Assembly: GCA_003599885.1 (NCBI GenBank)
Contig: QZKW01000067.1
Coordinates: forward strand, 1 to 54,840
From: Desulfobacteraceae bacterium
Lineage (GTDB): Bacteria; Desulfobacterota; Desulfobacteria; Desulfobacterales; Desulfosalsimonadaceae
Reading direction: 5' to 3'
Length of the DNA stretch: 54,840 nt
This document shows positions 18,369 through 26,700 of the stretch, in pieces; the first letter of the stretch is position 1, and every line of letters starts with the position of its first letter. The translations under genes and the position numbers were made by a program. A model generated the notes under the pieces. The model was not told the origin of the DNA. It did no database searches and was given only the letters and a program-made list of their open reading frames with translations.

Positions 18369-19145
18369 ATGGTCATGAATCGCCAAAAACAAATTGAACA
18401 ATTTGCAAAACTGGCGGCAACTATTCTGGGCCGTTGCCCCCATGAATTCGGTCTTGTGCCGGACCCTGACGGTTTTATAAAAACAAAGGAATTCATTCAG
18501 GCAGTTACTGAAACCGACGGTTGGCGGCATGTCCGCCTCAGTCATATTAACGACATGATGTTGATGATAGGCGACCCGCCAGTCGAGGAGGATCAAAACC
18601 GGCTCCGGGCAAAAGACCGCGGCTTGCTGCCGGTACAAAAGTCTTGCGAAAACCCGCCCAATCTCCTGTATCTCTGCATTAAACAAAAATCATATCCAGC
18701 AGTCTTGAAAGACGGTATCCTCCCCACTTTTTTTGATAGCATCGTTTGCTGCGAAGACAAGGCGATGGCTGAACGAATCGGCAAAAGGAGAGACCAGCAC
18801 CCTGTGCTTCTCACCGTGCATGTCAGCATCATGAAAAAAAAGGGCTTACCAATAAATCAATTCGGTGACGGCATTTACCTGACCGACTTTATCCCGTCTG
18901 ATTGCTTCACCGGCCCGCCCCTTTCAAAAGACATACATGCGAGTAAACGAGCAGAAAAAAAGCCGGAGTCTGTTGAGACCTATAAACGCCAGACCCAGGC
19001 AGGAACTTTTCCATTAAAACCCCCTGGCAGTGATTCTCCGGTTGAATCACGCCATAAAGGCAAACACAAAGAAAAAGATTCAAGCTGGAAACACAATAAA
19101 AAGCGCTTACGAAAAGAAAAAACCCGCGACTGGCAGGATTTTTGA
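18369..19145 (+). CDS. KptA/Tpt1-like protein lacking the catalytic motifs
   Basis: About 258 residues from the ATG at 18369 (18375 also possible); the open frame extends upstream over the hemL start. The order of motifs follows tRNA 2'-phosphotransferase: a winged-helix part (FGLVPDPDGFIKTKEF), NRLRAKDRG where KptA has RIRAxQGHS, LLYLCIKQ where KptA has LYHGT, then VLLTVHVSIMKKKGLP and FGDGIYLTDFIPSDCF, which match KptA well. The catalytic LRH, GHS and HGT residues are therefore replaced. A Lys-rich tail of ~70 residues follows. Probably a catalytically dead or repurposed NAD/RNA-binding paralogue. Confidence 0.72.
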   Translation: MVMNRQKQIEQFAKLAATILGRCPHEFGLVPDPDGFIKTKEFIQAVTETDGWRHVRLSHINDMMLMIGDPPVEEDQNRLRAKDRGLLPVQKSCENPPNLLYLCIKQKSYPAVLKDGILPTFFDSIVCCEDKAMAERIGKRRDQHPVLLTVHVSIMKKKGLPINQFGDGIYLTDFIPSDCFTGPPLSKDIHASKRAEKKPESVETYKRQTQAGTFPLKPPGSDSPVESRHKGKHKEKDSSWKHNKKRLRKEKTRDWQDF

Positions 19146-19221
19146 TCCTTTCACATCTAAAAAACAATTTGACAAGTGAACCCCGACTTGTTATTTGAAA
19201 CACTTTTATAAATAAGTACCA

Positions 19222-19298
19222 GGGCCGTTAGCTCAATCAGGCAGAGCACCTGACTCTTAATCAGTAGGTTGTTGGTTCGATTCCAACACGGCCCACCA
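19222..19298 (+). tRNA. tRNA-Lys(CTT)
   Basis: A complete cloverleaf: acceptor arm GGGCCGT/ACGGCCC, D-arm GCTC/GAGC, anticodon loop CTCTTAA with anticodon CTT, T-arm GTTGG TTCGATT CCAAC, and encoded 3' CCA. The outermost anticodon-stem pair is a C-T mismatch. Confidence 0.95.
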
Positions 19299-19304
19299 AA
19301 TACC

Positions 19305-19340
19305 AAGGGTTCACAAAAATTAATTTGTGAACCCTTTTTT
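19305..19340 (+). terminator. Terminator of tRNA-Lys
   Basis: A perfect 13-base stem (AAGGGTTCACAAA with TTTGTGAACCCTT), six-base loop, then further T residues. It starts seven bases after the tRNA. A group II intron 5' end begins four bases after the T-run. Confidence 0.95.
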
Positions 19341-19344
19341 GTTG

Positions 19345-19740
19345 GTGCGCCCGGCAGGGCGCGCCCACTTGGAGGTGCAAGTCATCTACACACTCGACAG
19401 GAGGCACTGTTAGCCGGACGACAGTCATTGGAAAAGGTCGTTAGGCTCGCTGGCGAAAATATCAATAAATTTAAATGACGAGTTATGTAAGTTGTTTTTA
19501 ACAACGTGCATGATACGAATATTCAATGGCATATAGAAACAACTCAATGGTGTATAAATAGAGGCAGTCATACGTTATTAAATGCAATATACCCTATTAA
19601 ATGATAAAGATCTTGAGAGGCCAAATTGCCACCTCAAGTTGGGGCGGTACTCGGTGTATGCTGATGGTTTATAGGGAACAGGGCTATGCCTGCTTCCTGA
19701 CCGGTTTCCCCCCGAACTTTCATTAAACGGTTCTGGTTTT
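19345..19740 (+). mobile_element. Group II intron remnant (5' domain I, degraded 3' part, no intron-encoded protein)
   Basis: The sequence from 19345 begins GTGCGCCCGGCAGGGCGC and continues with TGGAGGTGCAAGTC and CTGTTAGCCG, the conserved 5' end and early domain I of bacterial group II introns. Near 19723-19740 the stretch GAACTTTCATTAAACGGTTC resembles the 3' half of domain V, but the matching 5' half is missing. There is no reverse transcriptase frame in the ~400 bases between, so this is an internally deleted remnant. The 3' limit is approximate. Insertion just behind a terminator hairpin is the known habit of class C introns. Confidence 0.7.
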
Positions 19741-20160
19741 TTTTAATCGATTACGCTATCTTTTTGGACTTTGAATAATACTCACGATTACCATTTCAAT
19801 AGCCAGCAGCCGTCAGCGTTCTTTTATCGAATATAACCAGTTGAAAATAAATCTTTTATAAAACAATCTGGCATCTGGTTTTTGAACTTTGCCATAAAGC
19901 ATTTATTTGGGGTTTTGAGAAAAGCCAGTTTTTCTCAAAACTAAAAATAAATCCATAGTCGCATGCCCTATGACCCTTTTATTCAAATTGATCGCAGGAA
20001 ATCATAAATATTTTTTTTACTCGTGCTGGGGGCTTGATTATATTGATCTTCATAGGTATGATAAATAAAATATTTTTCAACTAATGAAGGGGTTTTAAAT
20101 TTTCCAGCAAACGTTTTGGACTTTAAATTTAAACTGCAATGATAAAGAAAGGAATGATTC
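19741..20160. other. AT-rich non-coding region
   Basis: About 420 bases between the intron remnant and the Cys-rich gene. No protein frame, tRNA or strong hairpin was recognised. It is A+T-rich and may contain further decayed intron sequence and the promoter of the downstream redox operon. Confidence 0.5.
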
Positions 20161-20161
20161 A

Positions 20162-20368
20162 ATGACTAAAAAACGCTATGAAATCAAGACATCTTGTCCG
20201 CAGTGCGGGTGCAGTGCGCTGGCGCATTTGAGCAAGGAAGAGATGATGGAGCGGTACGGGGATGTGCCGAATGTAGACCTTGAGTGCAGCGCATGTATGG
20301 TTAAATACTCCTCTGACATGAAAGATGCCTGCCCGGAATGGGACAAGGAATGTCAATTGGCAAAGTAG
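20162..20368 (+). CDS. Small Cys-rich (putative zinc-binding) protein
   Basis: 68 residues with CPQCGC near the N-terminus and CSACM further on, a likely zinc ribbon, plus two more Cys (DACPEW, KEC). AAAGGAATG precedes the start. I do not recognise a named family. It is the first gene of the plus-strand redox group and lies 25 nt before the nitroreductase, so it may bind metal or serve as a thiol substrate of the glutaredoxin/FTR pair. Confidence 0.72.
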   Translation: MTKKRYEIKTSCPQCGCSALAHLSKEEMMERYGDVPNVDLECSACMVKYSSDMKDACPEWDKECQLAK

Positions 20369-20393
20369 AACTGGCATAATGCAGGGAGAGATT

Positions 20394-21029
20394 ATGAACT
20401 TTAAAGAGGTTATTTACAGCCGGCGCGCCGTCAATTTTTTTGATCCGAAGAAACAGGTTCCGGAATCATTGTTGAATGAGATCATAGAACTGGCGGCCAA
20501 GGCCCCGTCCGGGTTCAATCTCCAGCCCTGGAGCCTGATTGTTTTGCGGGATCCGGAAGAAAAACTCCGTCTGCAAAAACATGCCTGGAATCAGCCCAAA
20601 ATCAGTGAAGCGCCCGTCACCCTGATTGTTCTGGCGGACATGGATGGCTGGAAAACCGGCAATCCGTTTCTTGAGAAAAATTTTCAGGAGATGGTCAAGA
20701 CCGGGGCCATGAACGAAGGCCAGCGCCAGTGGTTTGACGGGGCCCGTGAGTCCCTCTATGGCTCCAGCGAGTCCAGAAAGGTGGCGTTTGCCTGCAAGAA
20801 TACCGCTTTTTTTGCCATGGCCCTGATGCTGGCTGCCAAAAGCCTGGGGGTGGACACCCACCCAATGGACGGTTTTGATATGGACGCGGTCCGGAAAGAA
20901 TTCCAGATCCCGGACAATTACTGGATACCGATGTTGATCGCCGTCGGATACTTCGACGCCGCCAAATCCCTGGTGCCCGGCAAATGGCGCAAAACAGCGG
21001 ATGAAATCATTGTTCGTTTCGATAAATAA
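20394..21029 (+). CDS. Nitroreductase family FMN oxidoreductase
   Basis: 211 residues from the ATG at 20394 (GGGAGAG upstream). FMN-binding signatures include YSRRAVNFFDP, KAPSGFNLQPW, a central ACKNTAFFAMALMLAAKSLG and a C-terminal LIAVGYFD. The family reduces nitro-compounds, quinones or flavins with NAD(P)H in the cytoplasm; the physiological substrate is unknown. Its placement between a Cys-rich protein and a glutaredoxin suggests a role in redox or thiol homeostasis. Confidence 0.9.
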   Translation: MNFKEVIYSRRAVNFFDPKKQVPESLLNEIIELAAKAPSGFNLQPWSLIVLRDPEEKLRLQKHAWNQPKISEAPVTLIVLADMDGWKTGNPFLEKNFQEMVKTGAMNEGQRQWFDGARESLYGSSESRKVAFACKNTAFFAMALMLAAKSLGVDTHPMDGFDMDAVRKEFQIPDNYWIPMLIAVGYFDAAKSLVPGKWRKTADEIIVRFDK

Positions 21030-21095
21030 TCCTGATCCCGGCATTTTCTCCCGGCCATCAATCGTTTTCTCAATCAAGCAAAAGGATATCAGACA

Positions 21096-21350
21096 ATGGC
21101 AACTCCTGAAGTTAAAATTTATTCGCTCACTACCTGCGGTCATTGTAAAGCCACCAAACGGTTTTTAAATGAGTGCAGCGTCGCCTATGATTTTGTGGAT
21201 GTGGATGTGCTGGAAGGCGACGAACGCAAGGCCATTCTGGAAGATGTGAAGAAACTCAACCCCAAATGTTCCTTCCCCACCATTCAAATCGGCAAAAAGG
21301 TTATTGTGGGTTTCCGGGAAGACGAGATCAAGGAGGCGCTGGGCTTATAA
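21096..21350 (+). CDS. Glutaredoxin-like protein
   Basis: 84 residues, typical for short glutaredoxins (NrdH/Grx type). Active site TTCGHCKATKRFL, cis-Pro motif FPTIQIG and FREDEIKEALGL at the C-terminus. The CGHC active site is closer to that of PDI/thioredoxin-like reductants than to the CPYC of classical glutaredoxins. Its stop codon overlaps the start of the FTR gene (TAATG), so the two are translationally coupled and probably work together. Confidence 0.93.
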   Translation: MATPEVKIYSLTTCGHCKATKRFLNECSVAYDFVDVDVLEGDERKAILEDVKKLNPKCSFPTIQIGKKVIVGFREDEIKEALGL

Positions 21351-21679
21351 TGGACGTGGAAAAGCTCTATGCACAATTAGCCAAAACACAGGAACCGAAG
21401 GGGTATTATTTCAATACGGATCAACTTCTGGTTTTTGATCTTCTGGAATCACTCCAAATAAACATGAAACGATATGGATATATGGCCTGCCCCTGCCGCC
21501 TGGCTTCCGGCGACCGGAAAAAAGACCAGGACATTATTTGTCCGTGCGTTTACCGGACAGAGGACGTGGCGGAATTCGGCAGCTGTTATTGTAATCTTTA
21601 CGTTTCAAAGGACTGGAACGAAGAAAAAATCAAGCGGCAATTTGTACCAGAAAGACGCCCGGTGGAATTGCAGTTTTGA
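21350..21679 (+). CDS. Ferredoxin-thioredoxin reductase, catalytic (beta) subunit
   Basis: 109 residues. The Fe-S/active-site cysteines are in the classic order: CPCRLASG, then CPCVYRTEDV, then CYCNLYV (CHC in plant-type enzymes, here CYC). The [4Fe-4S] cluster reduces a disulfide using ferredoxin electrons. No variable (alpha) subunit is encoded nearby, as is usual for bacterial and archaeal anaerobes. The likely target is the glutaredoxin whose stop codon overlaps its ATG, giving a ferredoxin-to-glutaredoxin reducing system. Confidence 0.93.
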   Translation: MDVEKLYAQLAKTQEPKGYYFNTDQLLVFDLLESLQINMKRYGYMACPCRLASGDRKKDQDIICPCVYRTEDVAEFGSCYCNLYVSKDWNEEKIKRQFVPERRPVELQF

Positions 21680-21693
21680 CGGTCGGGGAAATA

Positions 21694-22548
21694 ATGAGTA
21701 AAAACGAAATGGTATTGCGGTCGATTGATGCCGGGGAAGTATCGATTCAGTATCTGGATTCGGAAAACGACGCCCCGGCCATTGTTTTTTTGCATGCCAC
21801 CGGTTTTCTCCCCTGGCTGTGGCAACCCATTGCACGGGAGTTTTCGGACACATACCGGGTCATTGCGCCTTATTTTTGCGATTACCGGGAAGCTGATCCT
21901 CATAAGGGCGGATTGAGCTGGGCCAGCCTGGCTATGGATCTGGTCGGATTCTGCAAGGCGCTGGATATCCAGAATCCTTATCTGGTGGGTCATTCCATGG
22001 GGGGGGCGGTGATCGCCATTGCCGCCGGCGCTTTGGGTCTGAAAGTCCAAAAAACGGTGCTCATTGAACCGATTTTCCTGCCTCAGGAGATTTATTCAAT
22101 GGACATGACCGTGGATCAGCATCCCCTGGCCTCTAAATCCATCAGGCGCCGCAATGCATGGGCGGACGCGGAAGAAGCAAAAGCGTATCTGAAGTCCAAA
22201 AAGCTGTTTCGCGTATGGGACGATGAAATGCTGGATCTGTATGTGCGATATGGAATGGTCCCTTCTCAGAACGGCGGGCTGGAACTGACCTGTCATCCGC
22301 AGAGAGAGGCGGCATTGTTTATGGGCAGCAGAGGCTATGACCCGTGGCCGGTCCTTTCAAAAGTGGCATCTCCGGTGCTGGTGCTGGAAGGCGAGCATAC
22401 GGAAAACAAAGGATTCATTGATCAGCAAAAAGCCGCTGCCATGTTTCCGTCAGGTGAATACAGGCTGATTGAGGGGGCCGGGCATTTGATTCCCATGGAG
22501 CGGCCCAGAGAGACAGTGCGGGTTATCAGGGAGTTTTTTGAGAGATAG
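21694..22548 (+). CDS. Alpha/beta-hydrolase
   Basis: 284 residues from the ATG at 21694 (GGGGAAATA upstream). Motifs: oxyanion-hole region FLHATGFLPWLW, nucleophile elbow VGHSMGGAV, acid region LVLEGEHTE and catalytic His in GAGHLIPMERP. This is a cytoplasmic alpha/beta-fold hydrolase or haloperoxidase-like enzyme of unknown substrate. It lies 14 nt after the FTR gene and probably ends that operon. Confidence 0.9.
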   Translation: MSKNEMVLRSIDAGEVSIQYLDSENDAPAIVFLHATGFLPWLWQPIAREFSDTYRVIAPYFCDYREADPHKGGLSWASLAMDLVGFCKALDIQNPYLVGHSMGGAVIAIAAGALGLKVQKTVLIEPIFLPQEIYSMDMTVDQHPLASKSIRRRNAWADAEEAKAYLKSKKLFRVWDDEMLDLYVRYGMVPSQNGGLELTCHPQREAALFMGSRGYDPWPVLSKVASPVLVLEGEHTENKGFIDQQKAAAMFPSGEYRLIEGAGHLIPMERPRETVRVIREFFER

Positions 22549-22592
22549 ATGGATCGGTATGAAGATCAGGTTTTTATAATTTAAGGGGCGAT

Positions 22593-23768
22593 ATGGGCAT
22601 ATTAATCGTTGATGACAGCAAGATAGAGCGGATGATTTTAAAGGAAATGCTCGAATCGGAAGGGCATGCGGTGTATGCTTCGAAAAACGGTGAAGAAGCG
22701 CTGCAAACCGCCTTGGACTCTATTCCGGACCTGATTATTTCAGACATCCTCATGCCGGTCATGGATGGTTTTTCATTATGCAAATCCATCCGGTCCGATA
22801 ACCGGACCGCCCATATCCCGTTTGTCTTTTACACCGCCACGTATACAAATGACGAAGATGAAGCGCTCGGGAAAAAAATCGGCGCTGACGGATTTTTCAG
22901 AAAGCCGATGGCGTGGGATGACTTTTATCCGGCCATCACCGCCATCGTCAACAACGCAGAAAAAAACGCGAGATGCCCCAAAAGTACGCCCGAAGCTGAA
23001 GGGGATTTTTATAAGCTCTATAATGAGCGGCTGATCAAAAAACTCGAAGATAAGGTTTTTGATCTGGAAAAGGAAGTCGTTGAACGTAAAATGGCAGAGG
23101 AGGCCCTGAAAAAATCCCGTGAAGAGCTGCGGGAACTATCAAAATATCTCCAGTCCGCTATTGAGAACGAAAGAATCAAGATCGCCCGCGACATACACGA
23201 TGAACTCGGACAGGTCCTGACAGCAATCAAATTTGATGTGGCATGGTTAAAGGGTCAAATGTCCCGGAACCGGAAACCCGTTCTTGAAAAAGCGGATTCC
23301 GCAATTTCCCTGATTGATATTGCGATTCAATCGGTCAGAAGAATTGTGACGGGTTTAAGGCCCGGGTTGCTGGATGATATTGGTCTTATCGCGGCCATTG
23401 AATGGCAGGCCGGTGATTATGAAAAACTCACCGGCGTGAAGCACAGCGTTGTCATCGAACCGGAAAACATCAGGGTTGATAAATATCTTTCGACTGCGCT
23501 GTTCAGGGTTTGTCAGGAATCCCTGACAAATGCAGCACGGCATTCAAAAGCAAGTCATGTTCTGATCAGCGTGATTCAAAAAAATAAAATACTGGAACTC
23601 GTTATCTCGGACAATGGCACCGGTATTGATGAAAACAAGATATCCGATTCCAGATCATTCGGATTAATGGGGATGCGGGAGCGGATTGCTGCATTTGGCG
23701 GCAGTATTGAAATTTCAGGAAGTGTCAACGGCGGGACCCGGGTAATGGTAAAAATTCCTGTCAAGTGA
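22593..23768 (+). CDS. Receiver-histidine kinase hybrid (NarX/DegS-type HisKA_3)
   Basis: 391 residues. An N-terminal receiver domain (LIVDDSK, phospho-acceptor Asp51 in ISDILMPVMDG, Lys104 in RKPM) is joined by a coiled coil (~145-195) to a HisKA_3 dimerisation domain (IARDIHDELGQVLTAIKF, His about residue 202) and a HATPase_c domain with CQESLTNAARHSKA, DNGTGID and GLMGMRERI. No membrane segment, so it is cytoplasmic. It lies 28 nt before the giant hybrid kinase, which lacks its own histidine-kinase ATPase domain, and could phosphorylate that protein or act below it. Confidence 0.92.
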   Translation: MGILIVDDSKIERMILKEMLESEGHAVYASKNGEEALQTALDSIPDLIISDILMPVMDGFSLCKSIRSDNRTAHIPFVFYTATYTNDEDEALGKKIGADGFFRKPMAWDDFYPAITAIVNNAEKNARCPKSTPEAEGDFYKLYNERLIKKLEDKVFDLEKEVVERKMAEEALKKSREELRELSKYLQSAIENERIKIARDIHDELGQVLTAIKFDVAWLKGQMSRNRKPVLEKADSAISLIDIAIQSVRRIVTGLRPGLLDDIGLIAAIEWQAGDYEKLTGVKHSVVIEPENIRVDKYLSTALFRVCQESLTNAARHSKASHVLISVIQKNKILELVISDNGTGIDENKISDSRSFGLMGMRERIAAFGGSIEISGSVNGGTRVMVKIPVK

Positions 23769-23796
23769 TCCGAAACGTATTCATGGAAAGAGATAC

Positions 23797-26700
23797 ATGC
23801 CGTTTCATCCGCGGAACCGTCAAAAAATGATTTTTCTTCCCGGTTATCAGGTGGCATCCCCGATCCATAAAGGTGAAAAGTCGATCATTTACAGAGGGTT
23901 GCGGGAATATGACTGCAAGCCTGTGGTTATTAAATGGTTCTATAAGCCATACCCGAGCCTTGAGGAACTGGACCGGTTCAGGCGGGAATATGATATCACC
24001 CGGATGTTTGACTCCCAGGGGATCATTAAAACATACGGTTTTGAACGGTATAACCATTCATCAGCCATCATTCTGGAAGATTTTCCCGGCAAGTCTCTGA
24101 GAGAATGTCTTAACGAAACGCCATTTCATCCGGCCCAATTTTTGCCCCTGTCCATCCGTATCGCCGAAGCCCTTGAAGAGATTCACGGAAAGCGCGTCAT
24201 CCACAGGGACATCCATCCCGGCAACATTCTCTGGGACAAAGATTCCGGCCAGGTCAGAATCATTGACTTCAGCGTTTCCACGTATGTTTATAGCAACCCC
24301 CCCGAAACAATAACCCCTGACGCTCTCCAGGGGACATTGGCGTATATGTCTCCGGAGCAGACAGGCCGGATGAACCGGCCAGTGGATTATCATACCGATT
24401 TTTACTCCCTGGGCGTTACCTTTTATCATATGTTGACCGGACGGCTCCCCTTTGAATCGGATGATCCCATGACGCTGGTGCATTCCCTCATGGCCATCCA
24501 TCCGGAATCTCCCAGCCGGATAAATCCCCGCATCCCCCGGACGCTGTCTGATATCATCATGAAACTCATGGCGAAAAACGCTGAAGACCGGTATCAGAGA
24601 TTGTCCGGCCTGGTATGGGATCTTCAGACATGCCTGGATAAGCTGAATGCTCTGGGGCGCATTCCGGTTTTTGATATCGGGAGAAAGGACATTCAGCGTA
24701 AATTCTATATTCCGCAGAAGCTATATGGACGGGATGACGAGAACTTAATCATTCTGTCCGCATTTGGCCGGGCGGCCATTGGTAAAAAGGAGAAGATCCT
24801 CATAGCCGGTCCGTCCGGGATCGGGAAATCCGCTCTGGTCAGTCAAGTGAAAAAGGAATTGAACGCAAAACCCGGCTTTTTTATTTACGGGAAGTTCGAT
24901 CAGTTTCAGCGCAATATTCCGTATTCGGCCCTGGATCAGGCGGCTAAAGGGCTCTTTCAGCAGATCGTGACCGGAGGCGAAGCGTCGATTTCATTCTGGA
25001 AGGAAGAGTTGTCCAAAACCATGGGATCAAACGCCCGGGTGATGACTCATTTGATTCCGGAACTGGAATTAATTATCGGCAAGCAACCGGAAATTCAGGA
25101 AATTTCCGGAGCTGAGGCTCAAAGCCGATTTCACCTGGCAGTGCTTAGCTTTTTGAGTGCGTTTGATAAGCAAAAGCATGCGCTTGCCATTTGTATGGAT
25201 GACCTTCAATGGGCTGATGAAGCGTCCCTGCAACTTATCGAACTGATTCTCAATGAGCCGGATTTGGGACATTTGCTTTTTATCGGCACCTATCGGGACA
25301 ATGAAGTGGATGCGTCCCATCCGGTGACGGGTTTTTTTAACCGCATTGACCAATCCGAGACTCCTACTATTCGCATTTTCCTTAAACCATTGGGAAAAAA
25401 TGAGATTAACCAATTTCTGTCGGAAATCCTGCTGTGCCGTCCGGAACATCTGGATGAGGTGGCCACGCTGTGCCATGAAAAAACCCACGGCAATCCTTTT
25501 TTCTTTATTCAGATGGTGCAATCCCTTCACGAGAACCGGCACATTTTTTTTGATCCATATTCCGGATGCTGGAAATGGGACGCGGATGCAATCCGACTGG
25601 CCAGCATCACCGAAAATGTTCTTGAATTGATGGTAAATGCCATCCATCGTCTGACGGGTCCATCCCAGAACGCTCTCAGGGTGGCTGCCTGTATCGGAGC
25701 CCGGTTTGATCTAAAAACCTTATCCCTCGTTATCGGGCAGCCAGTGATGGAAACCGCGCAGCAATTGTGGCCGATGCTTGAACACGGGCTGGTCATTCAT
25801 GAGACGGAAGAACTCCATAATCTGAAGAGATTTGATCGGCAAACAGATGCCCGTGGAGGAGACATCGCATTTCAAGGCACAAACCCAGCATATGAATTTG
25901 TCCATGATCGTATCCGCCAGGCGGCATATGAAATGCTCGCAGAAGATGAAAGAATACGAATTGAACTAAAAATCGGATATTTGTTATGGGATTCATTTCT
26001 GATTGATGAAAGCAGCGAAACTGTTTTTGATATCGTAACACACCTCAATGCCGGATCTCCCGGGATCACCGATCCGGAAAAACGGTTCGTCCTGGCGCAG
26101 CTGAATCTAACGGCTGGAAAAAGGGCCAAGGTGGCGGCTGCCTTTGAGCCTTCCCTGAAATACCTGAAAACGGGAATTTCGCTGCTTCCAGAAAACAGCT
26201 GGACGCAAGCGTATCCGTTAACATTTGACTTCTACTTTGAGGCAGTGGAGGCCGCGTTTCTCTCCGGGGATTTCGCCGAAATGGAAATATTGGCGGACGC
26301 GGCCCTGAACCATGCCTCCAGTGTGCTGGATAAGGCAAAAATTTATTCGGTAAAAATCCAGTATTATTATGCGCAAAATGAGTTGATGAAGGTTGTGGAA
26401 GAGGGGGTGACGATTCTGGGGCTGATGGGGTACCGGTTTCCTGCAAACCCAACCAAACTGCATATCCTTCTCAAACTGGTCAGGGCCAGATTCGCATTAA
26501 TGGCGAAAATATCTTTCAAAGTCAATTCGTTAGGAGATATTGAGGACCCGGTGGTCCTGACGGCCATGCGCATCATGGTCCATCTGGGACATGCCGCATT
26601 TGGCGCCCGGCCTAACCTCCCCCCGCTGCTCAGCTTTCAGGCAATGCTTTTGTCCCTGAAGCACGGCGTTGCCCCGGAAACACCGGTTTCATTTATATTT

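Noticed and set aside
19269-19478. A 69-residue frame starting inside the tRNA
   Set aside because: It crosses tRNA, terminator and intron sequence and has no coding character.
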